A DNA stretch of 38,709 bases from Acidobacteriota bacterium (GCA_002731215.1 PCAP01000067.1:1-38709); one strand, 5' to 3'. Shown: positions 16,329 to 25,667, counted from the first letter of the stretch. The notes: generated by a model from the letters alone, not told the origin. Program-made: numbers and translations.

Positions 16329-17729
16329 ATGGACAATGCTCGCACATCCTCATTAGTCATCAGCGTGGCTATTGCTGCGGGTGCAGTGCTTGTGTTTACT
16401 GGCGCCATTTCGCAACAGAAAGACGTCCCTCCGCAGTTCGAAGCCGCCGTCAAACGTGTTCTCGTCGACGTTACGGTATTTGACAAGAAAGGTCGATTTG
16501 TTCCCGACCTGACTATCGACGATTTCGAGATCCTTGAAGAAGGCCGGCCCGTTGACCTCAGCTTTTTTGCTCTTGAAAAATTCCGCAAAGCACTCCCTGT
16601 TCGGCCGACGGAAAACGGTGCAGTGTCGAAAGAGGACCAGATGCCACCGGAGCTCGCGGAGGCGGCGCTTTTACCGCGCTATATGGTTTTGTTTGTCGAC
16701 GGATTTAATACGTCGCCACCTGATTGGGACAATGTTCGCTACGCTCTTAACGACTATTTGGATAAACACGTTCAGGAAAACGACCGTCTCCTATTAGCGA
16801 CGCTAACCCCGACCCGGAAGCTTCTCGTGGGGCCGGAATTCACCCGAGACGTCAATAGTCTTAAGCGGCTCATTAACCAACTTGCAACTGATCCATCGAT
16901 TAAGGAGCGTGAGAGGCAGAATAAGCAGGACCTGTTGACGCTTCTGTATGACGACTCGAATCAGCTTTCGGCCCTCAATGTTGCCGGGGAAAGCATTGGT
17001 TCCGACGCGCAAGGGAACGTAGCCAACGAGGCCAATATTCTCCGCCAGGGGGCCAATTTGGCGGAGGTATTTGCTGGTCAGCGCAAAGACGAGATCCTTT
17101 ACACACTGAATTCGATGACGTCGTTGGCCGAACATCTTAGTCGCACGTTTGATGTTCCAGGCCCCAAGACGATGATCATGGTGTCGGGCGGGATCTCAGA
17201 AAATCCCGGTAGTGTTTACTACTACATTCTCGATGCTCGTCTCGACCAAGCGTCCGCGGAGGCGCGAGTAGATGCACCGATGGCTGCCGAACATCCAGTT
17301 GCTTTCCGCCAGCCACACGCTCAAACGATTGATACTTACTTGCTACGAGCAATTGGCCACCTCAACCGCATGAACTACACGCTCTACACTATCGGAGCAC
17401 GGGGAACGATGATTGGTGCGTTCGACGATGTAACGGACAGATTTCGTAGCAATCTCACCCCAGGTATTTCGTCGATTGCTTATCGTGACGAAGAAGCAGG
17501 CCTGGAGATATTGTCGCGTGGCACGGGCGGTCTAGCATTTCACAACTCGGCTAATTTCTTTGGTGCCTTTGAGCGGATCGATCACGATACGGCTTTCCGC
17601 TACGTCCTTGGTTATGCGCCACCAGAACGGGCTGATAACGCGAACCCGGACAAGTTTTACCGTATTCAAGTGAAGGTCGATCGAAAACACGTTAACGTTC
17701 GCGCCCGCCGCGGTTATGTAGGAAGTTAG
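16329..17729 (+). CDS. Secreted VWFA-related protein of the acidobacterial type
   Basis: A 466-residue exported protein. An uncleaved or signal-type hydrophobic segment spans residues 8-25. The family-typical block Val-Asp-Val-Thr-Val-Phe-Asp-Lys-Lys-Gly-Arg-Phe-Val-Pro-Asp-Leu-Thr with Asp-Asp-Phe-Glu-Ile-Leu-Glu-Glu-Gly follows at about 46-74. The VWA domain begins near Met-Val-Leu-Phe-Val-Asp-Gly-Phe-Asn-Thr-Ser, a degenerate metal-adhesion site, and the protein ends in a beta-rich tail (Val-Arg-Ala-Arg-Arg-Gly-Tyr). This matches the VWFA-related family strongly expanded in Acidobacteriota. The molecular role is unknown; the family is thought to mediate protein contacts in the envelope. 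It follows the TolC-like gene by 82 bases containing two hairpins. Confidence 0.88.
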   Translation: MDNARTSSLVISVAIAAGAVLVFTGAISQQKDVPPQFEAAVKRVLVDVTVFDKKGRFVPDLTIDDFEILEEGRPVDLSFFALEKFRKALPVRPTENGAVSKEDQMPPELAEAALLPRYMVLFVDGFNTSPPDWDNVRYALNDYLDKHVQENDRLLLATLTPTRKLLVGPEFTRDVNSLKRLINQLATDPSIKERERQNKQDLLTLLYDDSNQLSALNVAGESIGSDAQGNVANEANILRQGANLAEVFAGQRKDEILYTLNSMTSLAEHLSRTFDVPGPKTMIMVSGGISENPGSVYYYILDARLDQASAEARVDAPMAAEHPVAFRQPHAQTIDTYLLRAIGHLNRMNYTLYTIGARGTMIGAFDDVTDRFRSNLTPGISSIAYRDEEAGLEILSRGTGGLAFHNSANFFGAFERIDHDTAFRYVLGYAPPERADNANPDKFYRIQVKVDRKHVNVRARRGYVGS

Positions 17730-17789
17730 TAAACTTAGTCACCCATCACTTATTACTCTTGTTTGCGTCAATCCGGGCACGAGGTCCGC

Positions 17790-18794
17790 ATGAAAGCCTT
17801 AGCGATCCGACAGCATGGTGCGCTTGACCAGGTTGCAGTGCTCGATGTTCCTCCTCCCGAGCTGGCCAGGGGTAGCGTACGGGTCGAGCTTCGAGCTGCG
17901 GCACTTAATCACCTTGACCTCTTTGTAATTGCGGGGATTCCTGGGATAGAGGTGTCGATGCCCCATGTACTGGGGGCTGATGGCGCCGGAGTGGTGAGCG
18001 AAGTAGCCGATGATGTCAACAGTGTGTCTGTTGGTGATGAGGTCGTACTTGATCCCGGTCTCGGCTCTCCTGACGAAACTGGCTATTCACTGTTGGGCGA
18101 AATGGTGCCCGGAACTTTTGCCGAGCAGATCGTGGTCCCAGCCGAGAACTGCTACCCCAAACCAGCTTCGCTGTCTTGGCCCGCTGCGGCGGCGTTTCCA
18201 CTCGTCATGTTGACAGCCTGGCGCATGATCGTGTCTAAGGCGAGCTTGCAGGCAGGGGAGTGGGTTTTGATCCACGGTATTGGTGGCGGGGTTAGCCTTG
18301 CAGCCCTTCAGATCGTCCGCCATCTCGGCGCCCGTGCCATCGTAACCAGCCATAGTGAGACCAAACGTCAGCGAGCTCGTGAGTTCGGTGCGGAAAATGC
18401 CGTTGACTATAACCATGACGATGTGGTTGCAGCGGTCCGAGCTTGTACCGAGGGGGTTGGGGCTGATGTCGTGATCGACAATGTTGGCGAAGCGACATTT
18501 GATACTAGTATCCGTGCATGTCGCAAGGGCGGCCGCATCATCACCTGCGGTGCCACGTCAGGGCCGAAAATCCTGATTGATGTGCGCCGGATTTTTTGGC
18601 GACAAGTGTCGATCATGGGGTCAACAATGGGTGATTCTGAAGAGTTTCGCTCCATGCTTGCCGTCATTGAGTCAGGTGAGATTGTGCCGGTTACCGACCA
18701 GGTGTTTCCGCTTGCTGAGGGACGCGCCGCCCTTGAACATTTGGAGACTGCCGAGCAGTTCGGCAAGATCGTTCTTGATATTGACAGTCGTTAG
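17790..18794 (+). CDS. Zinc-free MDR oxidoreductase, quinone reductase-like
   Basis: A medium-chain dehydrogenase/reductase of 334 residues from the ATG at 17790. A TTG at 17763 would add nine residues but has no ribosome site, whereas GAGG lies before 17790. An N-terminal GroES-like catalytic domain (Leu-Asn-His-Leu-Asp-Leu) is followed by a Rossmann domain with Gly-Ile-Gly-Gly-Gly-Val-Ser (about 160-166) and Gly-Ala-Asp-Val-Val-Ile-Asp-Asn-Val-Gly. The cysteine cluster of the structural zinc is missing, so it is closer to NAD(P)H:quinone oxidoreductases than to true alcohol dehydrogenases. It sits 62 bases before mqnP on the same strand and may be the first gene of the menaquinone operon; a quinone-related function is an inference from context. 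Confidence 0.85.
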   Translation: MKALAIRQHGALDQVAVLDVPPPELARGSVRVELRAAALNHLDLFVIAGIPGIEVSMPHVLGADGAGVVSEVADDVNSVSVGDEVVLDPGLGSPDETGYSLLGEMVPGTFAEQIVVPAENCYPKPASLSWPAAAAFPLVMLTAWRMIVSKASLQAGEWVLIHGIGGGVSLAALQIVRHLGARAIVTSHSETKRQRAREFGAENAVDYNHDDVVAAVRACTEGVGADVVIDNVGEATFDTSIRACRKGGRIITCGATSGPKILIDVRRIFWRQVSIMGSTMGDSEEFRSMLAVIESGEIVPVTDQVFPLAEGRAALEHLETAEQFGKIVLDIDSR

Positions 18795-18856
18795 CCGAAT
18801 ATTGACATGGTCTGTAAACCTCAAAGTACTCCGACGATCCCCCAAAGCTCTGCCCA

Positions 18857-19711
18857 ATGACAGTTACTTTCTCCCGCGTCTATACGTGGGTTTCCTTTGT
18901 AAAGTTTGAACACACGCTGTTTTCGTTACCCTTGCTGTATGCAGGCGCGGTGATCGCGGCGGGGGCTTTTCCCGACCTACGCACCGCACTGTGGATTCTT
19001 GGTGGGGGGACCGGGGCTCGAACGGCAGCAATGGGTCTTAACCGGATCATCGATCGTAATATCGACGCACGGAATTCGCGGACCGAGGATCGGGAGTTGC
19101 CGCGCAAAACTATGAATTTAGCCGAAGCCTGGGGAATTGTGGCAGCGGGGCTAGCTCTCTATCTTTTCTCTTGCTTCATGCTTTCGCCGTTTGCGTTGTC
19201 TTTGTCACCGGTGCCGCTGATCGTCTTTGTAGTCTATCCGTATATGAAACGTTTCACGTCGCTGGCCCATTTTGGTGTAGGCACTGCTCTGGCGTTTGCG
19301 CCGCTAAGTGGTTTCATTGCCGTTACTGGGAGCATTGCTGATTCTGCCGCCGTTCTCTGGCTCGCTGCTTTCACCCTTTTTTGGGTGGCTGGGTTCGACA
19401 TTATTTACGCCACTCTAGACATCGAGTTCGATCGCACGGAAGGGTTGCGAAGCCTTCCAGTGTGGCTCGGTCGCCACACGGCACTGGGGGTTTCGATGTT
19501 CACGCACCTGCTTGCTATAGGGTGTTTAGTAGGATTGTTTGTCGAGGATCTTAGTGGTGTGATAGCAATCACGGGAATCATGGCGACTGGTGTCGTGCTG
19601 GCCGCTGAGCATTGGCTCGCTGAGCGGGTCAACCTGGCGTTTTTTCAACTGAACATCATCGTCGGATTTTTGGTGTTCGGTATCGTATTCGCAGGCAAGC
19701 AGGGTTGGTGA
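18857..19711 (+). CDS. mqnP: UbiA-family prenyltransferase of the futalosine pathway
   Basis: An integral membrane prenyltransferase (284 residues, about eight hydrophobic segments). In the futalosine pathway this enzyme attaches the isoprenoid chain to the naphthoate ring precursor. The first aspartate-rich motif is Asn62-x3-Asp66-x3-Asp70 in Gly-Leu-Asn-Arg-Ile-Ile-Asp-Arg-Asn-Ile-Asp. The second is Asp-x3-Asp in Thr-Leu-Asp-Ile-Glu-Phe-Asp-Arg. It resembles 4-hydroxybenzoate prenyltransferase (UbiA), but position directly before ubiX, ubiD and mqnE/A/C indicates the menaquinone role. No clear Shine-Dalgarno precedes the ATG. ubiX starts 7 bases after its stop. Confidence 0.92.
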   Translation: MTVTFSRVYTWVSFVKFEHTLFSLPLLYAGAVIAAGAFPDLRTALWILGGGTGARTAAMGLNRIIDRNIDARNSRTEDRELPRKTMNLAEAWGIVAAGLALYLFSCFMLSPFALSLSPVPLIVFVVYPYMKRFTSLAHFGVGTALAFAPLSGFIAVTGSIADSAAVLWLAAFTLFWVAGFDIIYATLDIEFDRTEGLRSLPVWLGRHTALGVSMFTHLLAIGCLVGLFVEDLSGVIAITGIMATGVVLAAEHWLAERVNLAFFQLNIIVGFLVFGIVFAGKQGW

Positions 19712-19718
19712 GCGGACG

Positions 19719-20291
19719 ATGAGCGATACAACAGCTAACAGTAAGCGGATATTGGTCGGGGTGACTGGGGCCTCTGGGGCACCCTACGCGGTGGCGTTTC
19801 TTCGGCGGCAGCTCGGAGATGTCTATCTGGCGCTGTCGAATTGGGGTCGTATGGTAATGCTTGAGGAAACGGGGCTACAGGAAGATGACTTGCGGCCACT
19901 GGTTCAGAAAATTTTCTCTGACAAGGATCTCGCCAATCCGTTTTCGTCTGGATCCAATACCTTCGATGCGATGGTGATCATTCCGTGTTCTTTGACAACC
20001 ATGGCCAAGATTGCTTCTGGGATTGGAGACACGTTGATTACGCGCTCCGCCATCGTCGCTCTCAAGGAGCGACGTAGACTCGTGATGGTTGTGCGGGAAG
20101 CACCCTGGCCGACGACTGCGTTCGAAAATGCGGCCCGTTTGTCTCGTGATGGTGTCATTGTCATACCAGCGTCGCCTCCCTTCTACCACTCTCCTGGAAC
20201 CCTCGACGAATTGGTTGAGCAGTTCGTGGACAAGGTAGTCGGGGTGCTTGGTTTCGAGCCGCGCAAGAAATGGCGGGAAGATGCCTTATAG
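19719..20291 (+). CDS. ubiX: Flavin prenyltransferase UbiX
   Basis: A 190-residue enzyme that prenylates reduced FMN to make prenyl-FMN, the cofactor needed by UbiD decarboxylases. The family N-terminus Val-Gly-Val-Thr-Gly-Ala-Ser-Gly-Ala-Pro-Tyr is at 13-23. The Ile-Pro-Cys-Ser-Leu-Thr-Thr-Met-Ala-Lys-Ile-Ala-Ser-Gly block and Val-Val-Arg-Glu-Ala-Pro-Trp follow. The length is normal. Its stop lies 11 bases inside the following ubiD gene, so the cofactor maker and the cofactor user are co-translated. A GCGGA precedes the ATG. Confidence 0.95.
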   Translation: MSDTTANSKRILVGVTGASGAPYAVAFLRRQLGDVYLALSNWGRMVMLEETGLQEDDLRPLVQKIFSDKDLANPFSSGSNTFDAMVIIPCSLTTMAKIASGIGDTLITRSAIVALKERRRLVMVVREAPWPTTAFENAARLSRDGVIVIPASPPFYHSPGTLDELVEQFVDKVVGVLGFEPRKKWREDAL

Positions 20292-22206
20292 CAACCTACA
20301 GAGCTTTGTCTCGGCGTTGGAATCGGCCAATGAACTTCGCCGCATTGACGCCTTAGTTGATCCGTATCTCGAGATCGCGGAGATATACGATCGAGTGGTT
20401 AAACAGGAAGGGCCGGCTCTTCTTTTTGAAAACGTGCGTGGCTCTGACTATCCGTTGCTGATCAATCCCCTCGGAAGCGCTCGACGTATCGAGTTGGCTC
20501 TTGGGCGCCACCCCAGCGAAATTGGTGCGTCGTTGCTCGAATTGGCACAGGCGGCACAGCCGCCACAGCCGCGAAAATTGTGGAAACATCGATCGACGAT
20601 ACGAGAGGTGCTCTGGAACATGCGCGTATCGCGCGTCCGTCGGGCGCCAGTCCATCAAGTGATAGAGAATCCGGATTTGTCACGGCTCCCCGTGCAGACA
20701 TGTTGGCCTGAGGACGGCGGTCCATTTATCACCTTTGGACTGGTAATTACCAAGGATCCGGAGACCCGCCAGCGTAATGTTGGTCTCTATCGAATTCAGG
20801 TGTATGACGCCACAACCGCGGGCATGCATTGGCAGATCCAGAAGGGGGGAGGGTTCCATTACAACAAGGCTGAACGTTTGGGAATTCCGCTTGAAGTTGC
20901 TGTAGTTATAGGTGCCGATCCCTACTTATTGATCGCGGCAATCACTTCGCTGCCCGAGGGCATAGACGAGATTGCCTTCTCAGGCCTCATGCGCCGAGCA
21001 CCATGCAAGCTGGTTCGCTGCAAGACTATTGATCTTGAGGTTCCCGCCGAGGCAGAGATAGTTCTTGAAGGCGTTGTCCCACCCCGAGAGCGGCGTCTGG
21101 AAGGCCCGTTTGGTGATCACTTTGGCCATTATAGTCACGCTAGCGACTTCCCCGTCTTCCACGTCAAGCGCTTTACCCGAAGACGGGCTCCCTTATATCT
21201 GTCAGCAACGGTCGGTAAACCACCCCAAGAAGATAAGCATATCGGTAACACGGTGCAGGAAATGATTGGGCCACTCATCAAGTTAATCCATCCCGAGATC
21301 AAGGACCTGTGGGCCTACTACGAAACTGGTTTCCATAACCTTTTGGTGATGTCGATGGATGAGCGTTATTACAAGGAATCAATGCGCACCGCGCTGGCAT
21401 TGATGGGCACCGGACAGTTGTCGCTTACAAAGTGCGGTGTGTTGGTGGATGGCAACGTCAACGTTAGCGATTTCGATGCTGTGTTGCGGGAGATTCGTGA
21501 CAACTTTGACCCTGCTAGTGATTTCCTGTTACTACCGGGAGTGCCGCAAGACACCCTCGACTTCACCAGTTTCAAGATGAACCTTGGTAGCAAGATGGTG
21601 CTCGACGCAACCTCGGGTGCGAAGGGCACGCTGCACGGGACGCCCGGTTCCGACGCAGCCGCGGTCGCTTATGCAGCCGGTGGTGACATCCCAAGTATTG
21701 AAGGCAATTTCTCGGGTCTGGTCGTCCCTGGATTCAGTTCAGCTGATTTCGGCGATGAGGCCATTAAGTCGAGTTCAAGGGATGAACAAAACAGTGAACT
21801 GGCAAGTCATCTCTGTGTAGAAGATCCTTGTGAAATCGATTCCCGGATCCTCTCTCACATAATTCTTCAGGATTCTCTTCTTGTTGTTCAAGTTGAAGTC
21901 GGAGGACGAGAGGTTGTCGAACGCTTAGTTCAGGCCCCTCTTGGCTCGGTCAAGATGGTTGCCACAGTGAGCCCAGATGTGCCATTGGATAACCGAGATC
22001 TTTTGCTCTGGGGGATCTTTACTCGCTTCGACTGCGCCCGCGACATTGTCTTTACCGAAGTACAACGACGTGGTGCGTGGACCACCTGTCACGGTGTAAT
22101 GGGAATCGATGCGACCTTCAAGCCCGGCTATCCAAAACCGTTAGATATGGACCCAGATATCGTTGAGAAGGTGGACAGACGATGGGCTGAATACGGGATA
22201 GACTAG
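20281..22206 (+). CDS. ubiD: UbiD-family decarboxylase of menaquinone synthesis (MqnL-like)
   Basis: A prenyl-FMN-dependent decarboxylase that removes the carboxyl group from the (prenylated) dihydroxynaphthoate in the futalosine pathway. From the ATG at 20281 it has 641 residues, longer than E. coli UbiD (about 497) but like the long menaquinone-type members. The family core Glu-Gly-Pro-Phe-Gly-Asp-His-Phe-Gly-His-Tyr-Ser lies near 275-286, and Asp-Phe-Thr-Ser-x6-Gly-Ser-Lys-Met-x-Leu-Asp-Ala-Thr follows later. An upstream in-frame GTG at 20248 lies inside ubiX and has no ribosome site. It overlaps ubiX by 11 bases, and mqnE follows after four. The order of decarboxylation and prenylation is taken from general knowledge of the pathway. 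Confidence 0.93.
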   Translation: MPYSNLQSFVSALESANELRRIDALVDPYLEIAEIYDRVVKQEGPALLFENVRGSDYPLLINPLGSARRIELALGRHPSEIGASLLELAQAAQPPQPRKLWKHRSTIREVLWNMRVSRVRRAPVHQVIENPDLSRLPVQTCWPEDGGPFITFGLVITKDPETRQRNVGLYRIQVYDATTAGMHWQIQKGGGFHYNKAERLGIPLEVAVVIGADPYLLIAAITSLPEGIDEIAFSGLMRRAPCKLVRCKTIDLEVPAEAEIVLEGVVPPRERRLEGPFGDHFGHYSHASDFPVFHVKRFTRRRAPLYLSATVGKPPQEDKHIGNTVQEMIGPLIKLIHPEIKDLWAYYETGFHNLLVMSMDERYYKESMRTALALMGTGQLSLTKCGVLVDGNVNVSDFDAVLREIRDNFDPASDFLLLPGVPQDTLDFTSFKMNLGSKMVLDATSGAKGTLHGTPGSDAAAVAYAAGGDIPSIEGNFSGLVVPGFSSADFGDEAIKSSSRDEQNSELASHLCVEDPCEIDSRILSHIILQDSLLVVQVEVGGREVVERLVQAPLGSVKMVATVSPDVPLDNRDLLLWGIFTRFDCARDIVFTEVQRRGAWTTCHGVMGIDATFKPGYPKPLDMDPDIVEKVDRRWAEYGID

Positions 22207-22210
22207 TGGC

Positions 22211-23593
22211 ATGGGCAGCCCTGCAAGTATCGACACAAGCGGTTTACGCAATTTAACTGACCCGGCGCTTGAGCAAATCGTCGCCAAATTGGAAGCTGGT
22301 GAGCGGCTCGATCGTGTCGACGGACTTGCGATACTTAATTCGCAGGACTTGATCGGTGTGGGCCGTCTCGCCAACGCAGTTAAGGAAATGCGATCGGGTC
22401 CCTATGCCTTCTTCGTGCTGAATCGTCAGATTAACCCGACGAATATTTGCGTGATTTCGTGCAAGTTCTGTGATTTTGCCGCTAAAGCGGGGGACGATGA
22501 TGCCTATGAAATGACAATGGGCGAGATCCTTGAAAAGGTCCGGGAGCCGATCCACGAGGTGCATCTGGTTGGGGGCTTGCACCCAACTTGGCCGTTTGAA
22601 TACTACGAAGAAATGCTTCGTGCCATTCGCCGTGCCAATCCGACGGTTCAGATCAAGGCGTTCACGGCTGTTGAAATCGAGTTTTTCTCTAAGCTTGCCA
22701 AGATTTCCATTGAGGACGTTCTCAATCGATTGGTTGCTGCTGGACTCGATACGATGCCAGGTGGTGGGGCAGAGGTTTTCTCGGACAGGGTCCATGATGC
22801 GTTGTACCGAGAGAAAATGGGTGCCGAACAGTGGCTTGAGATTCACCGAATAGCACACTCCAAGGGGATTCCTACCAACGCAACATTGTTGTACGGTCAC
22901 ATCGAGACCCATGAGGAACGCGTAGAACACTTGATGTTGTTGCGCGACCTACAGGACGAAACCGGCGGCTTTTTGTCGTTTATCCCGCTCGAGTTTCAGC
23001 TTGGTTACACGAACCTTGTAGCTCGCCAAGCCTCAGCCCTTGATGGCTTGAAAACAATCGCCGCTTCCCGCTTACTCCTCGACAACTTTCCGCATATCAA
23101 GGCCTACTGGGTCATGCTCGGTGAGGAGACGGCATCGATGGCGCTGCAGTGGGGAGCTGATGACCTCGATGGGACCATTGGGGAAGAAAAAATCGCCCGT
23201 GCTGCTCTCGCCTCGAGTCCGCTCGGCTTGACGGCACATAACATGCTGAAGTTGATGCGGGAGGCAGGACGCGTTCCGGTACAGCGTGACGCACGTTACC
23301 GTGCTTTAACATTGTTTCCACCGCCGCCATCACCTACACACTGGTCACAACGGGGTGCCCGGGACGTTACCGCGATGATTCCGTCGAAAATTGATCCGAT
23401 GATCGCAGACACTGGCGCGGTGAGTCTTGAAAATGAGGAGCTTTACTCGTGGGACCTAGCTGGAATAAGCCCTGACCAATTGGCGGAGCGAGGAACGCTT
23501 GCCCGTGGAGACGCTCTTGCCGCTTACGATGCTACAGGCGCAAGTTTGCCGACCGTGCCCCCTGCCATAGCCGAGAGCGAAGCTTCTCGATGA
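22211..23593 (+). CDS. mqnE: Aminodeoxyfutalosine synthase (radical SAM)
   Basis: The radical SAM enzyme that joins the MqnA product 3-[(1-carboxyvinyl)oxy]benzoate to the adenosyl group of SAM, giving 6-amino-6-deoxyfutalosine. The 4Fe-4S ligands are Cys80-x3-Cys84-x2-Cys87 (Cys-Val-Ile-Ser-Cys-Lys-Phe-Cys-Asp-Phe). Val-Gly-Gly-Leu-His-Pro and Thr-Met-Pro-Gly-Gly-Gly-Ala-Glu-Val-Phe distinguish MqnE from MqnC. At 460 residues it is longer than usual (about 370-390). The extra C-terminal segment from about residue 370 starts with a Pro-rich stretch and ends in low-complexity sequence. It overlaps mqnA by four bases (ATGA). Confidence 0.95.
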   Translation: MGSPASIDTSGLRNLTDPALEQIVAKLEAGERLDRVDGLAILNSQDLIGVGRLANAVKEMRSGPYAFFVLNRQINPTNICVISCKFCDFAAKAGDDDAYEMTMGEILEKVREPIHEVHLVGGLHPTWPFEYYEEMLRAIRRANPTVQIKAFTAVEIEFFSKLAKISIEDVLNRLVAAGLDTMPGGGAEVFSDRVHDALYREKMGAEQWLEIHRIAHSKGIPTNATLLYGHIETHEERVEHLMLLRDLQDETGGFLSFIPLEFQLGYTNLVARQASALDGLKTIAASRLLLDNFPHIKAYWVMLGEETASMALQWGADDLDGTIGEEKIARAALASSPLGLTAHNMLKLMREAGRVPVQRDARYRALTLFPPPPSPTHWSQRGARDVTAMIPSKIDPMIADTGAVSLENEELYSWDLAGISPDQLAERGTLARGDALAAYDATGASLPTVPPAIAESEASR

Positions 23594-24462
23594 GTCGTCT
23601 GCGCATCGCCCACATTTCCTATTTGAACTCGGCCCCATTTTTTACCGGCATGGGAGACGAGATCTTTGAGATGGTCGAAATGGATCCGCGGGCATTGGGC
23701 CAAGCAGCTGAGCAGGGTGAAGTTGATGCTGGTCTGATGTCAATCGTGGACACATTCCGTAACCTGCAGTTCGAGCCGCTCGGAGATCTGGGTATAGCTC
23801 TTTACGGTGCTTCTCACTCGGTGTTGCTCTTCTCTAATAGACCAGTGCAAAAACTTAATGGGGCGACGATCGGTATTACGGGTGAGACGAGTACTTCGTA
23901 TCCGCTGTTGCGATTGTTACTCAATGGTTACTTCGGGGTGAATCCCGCCGCCTATGTCCGGAGACCGAACGGTCCGGAGGTTTCCGATGACGCGCTCCTC
24001 TTGATTGGGGATTCAGCCTTAAGGCGTGCGGCGCGGAGTGGGCAGGAGCCTGGCCTCCGTGACTACACTGCTGGCATATTGGAGCTTGAGGCTAGCCGCT
24101 TCGAGGAGCCCTACAAGCACGTGCTCGATCTCTCGGCAGCCTGGCGCGAGTGGCAAGGGATGCCATTTGTCTTTGCTCGTTGGATGGTCCGCCGCGAAGT
24201 TGCGCGGGAAGATCGGATCACGCTGTTGGGGGCATTGCTATCCAGCTTTGATGCCAACATGCGCCGTCTAGAAAAATTGGCAGCAGATAATGCTGATCGT
24301 GCGGGCATCTCAGCTGATGCTGCATATGCCTACCTCATGGGGTTCATTTATCGCTTCGGGGACCATGGAGAGGAAGCGATTGAAAGTTTTCGAGAATTAC
24401 TAGAGTCGACCCACTGGTGGGAAACGGCGCCACCCATCGCCCTCGAAAGGGAGGGGACATGA
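23590..24462 (+). CDS. mqnA: Chorismate dehydratase
   Basis: The first enzyme of the futalosine pathway, dehydrating chorismate to 3-[(1-carboxyvinyl)oxy]benzoate. It has a periplasmic-binding-protein-like fold but is cytoplasmic. The family N-terminus His-Ile-Ser-Tyr-Leu-Asn-Ser-Ala-Pro-Phe is at 8-17, and Glu-Val-Asp-Ala-Gly-Leu-Met-Ser and Pro-Phe-Val-Phe-Ala-Arg-Trp are present. Its 290 residues match the family. The start overlaps the mqnE stop by ATGA, and its stop overlaps the mqnC start in the same way, so mqnE-mqnA-mqnC are tightly coupled. Confidence 0.95.
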   Translation: MSRLRIAHISYLNSAPFFTGMGDEIFEMVEMDPRALGQAAEQGEVDAGLMSIVDTFRNLQFEPLGDLGIALYGASHSVLLFSNRPVQKLNGATIGITGETSTSYPLLRLLLNGYFGVNPAAYVRRPNGPEVSDDALLLIGDSALRRAARSGQEPGLRDYTAGILELEASRFEEPYKHVLDLSAAWREWQGMPFVFARWMVRREVAREDRITLLGALLSSFDANMRRLEKLAADNADRAGISADAAYAYLMGFIYRFGDHGEEAIESFRELLESTHWWETAPPIALEREGT

Positions 24463-25667
24463 GCTCACCGGATCTGGTGGAAAAGGCGCGTGATCGAGTA
24501 CGGCTGGCACGGTCCGAAGGTGGAGAGAATGCCGTTCCCGGATTGGTGTTGGAGCGCCTACTGGATCCGGCGGCGACGAACGGCGTCGAATTGAAGACAA
24601 TCGTTGACAAAGTTGATGCCGGTGGGCGTATAACTCCGGAAGAAGGACTCTGGTTGCTGACCGATGCACCGCTACTGATGCTGGGCGAAATGGCGCGAAT
24701 ATGGCAGCGACGGCACAATCCTGAACCGCGGGTGACATTCGTTATTGATACCAACCCGAATTACACAAACTTCTGTGACGCTGACTGCCTGTTTTGCGCT
24801 TTCTACCGGAAGCCCGGTGACACCGAAGAGGGCTATTCACACAGCGTCGACGAACTCATGGAACTTGTTGGTCGCTCTGTGGACCGGGGGGCAACCACGG
24901 TCCTACTGCAAGGTGGTTTGCACGATGATCTGTCAATGGACTATTACCTCGACGTTATTCGTGCCTTTGTTGAGCGTTACCCGGGTGTACATCCGCATCT
25001 GTGGTCGGCGCCCGAGATCGGTAAAATGCGCGAAGTCTCCAGCCTGACTTACAACGAGATTTTTGCCCAGCTATACGAAGCAGGACAGCGAACTATGCCC
25101 GGTGGTGGTGCAGAGCTTCTATCTGATCGGGTACGTGCTCGCATTTCACCTAAAAAGCAAAGCTCTGCGGAGTGGCTCGACATTCACCGTGCAGCTCACC
25201 GCCAGGGCCTCAAGACCACTGGCACGATGATGTATGGCCACGCTGAACAGCCCCCCGACATTATCGAACACCTCGAATGTTTACGGGCCCTACAAGACGA
25301 TACCGGCGGTTTCACAGCCTTCATTCCCTGGTCTTATAAGCCCGGACACACACCTATGCAGAGGCAGTTCCCAGAGTACCCGGGTCCAACGGTTTACCTT
25401 CGCATGCTTGCCTTGTCCCGCGTTTATCTGGACAACTTCGCCCACGTCCAGGCGTCGTGGTTTTCCGACGGGAAAAAGGCGGGGCAGGCTGCTCTTCACT
25501 TTGGTTGCGATGATTTTGGTGGGACGTTGATTGAAGAAAATGTGCTTTACGAGGCTGATCACGACGTATCAACGACGCCCGACGAGACAATTGAGATCAT
25601 TCGCGAGGCTGGTTTCACGCCCGCGCGCAGGCGAAACCCTCTTTACGATGTCGTCGAAACATATTGA
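24459..25667 (+). CDS. mqnC: Cyclic dehypoxanthine futalosine synthase (radical SAM)
   Basis: The second radical SAM enzyme of the pathway, cyclising dehypoxanthine futalosine. From the ATG at 24459 it has 402 residues. The cluster motif is Cys106-x3-Cys110-x2-Cys113 (Cys-Asp-Ala-Asp-Cys-Leu-Phe-Cys-Ala-Phe-Tyr-Arg). Val-Leu-Leu-Gln-Gly-Gly-Leu-His and Thr-Met-Pro-Gly-Gly-Gly-Ala-Glu-Leu-Leu fit MqnC rather than MqnE. A strong AGGGAGG lies just before the ATG, while the in-frame GTG at 24417 has none. The start overlaps the mqnA stop by four bases, and a cyclophilin gene begins inside its last 20 bases. Confidence 0.95.
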   Translation: MSSPDLVEKARDRVRLARSEGGENAVPGLVLERLLDPAATNGVELKTIVDKVDAGGRITPEEGLWLLTDAPLLMLGEMARIWQRRHNPEPRVTFVIDTNPNYTNFCDADCLFCAFYRKPGDTEEGYSHSVDELMELVGRSVDRGATTVLLQGGLHDDLSMDYYLDVIRAFVERYPGVHPHLWSAPEIGKMREVSSLTYNEIFAQLYEAGQRTMPGGGAELLSDRVRARISPKKQSSAEWLDIHRAAHRQGLKTTGTMMYGHAEQPPDIIEHLECLRALQDDTGGFTAFIPWSYKPGHTPMQRQFPEYPGPTVYLRMLALSRVYLDNFAHVQASWFSDGKKAGQAALHFGCDDFGGTLIEENVLYEADHDVSTTPDETIEIIREAGFTPARRRNPLYDVVETY

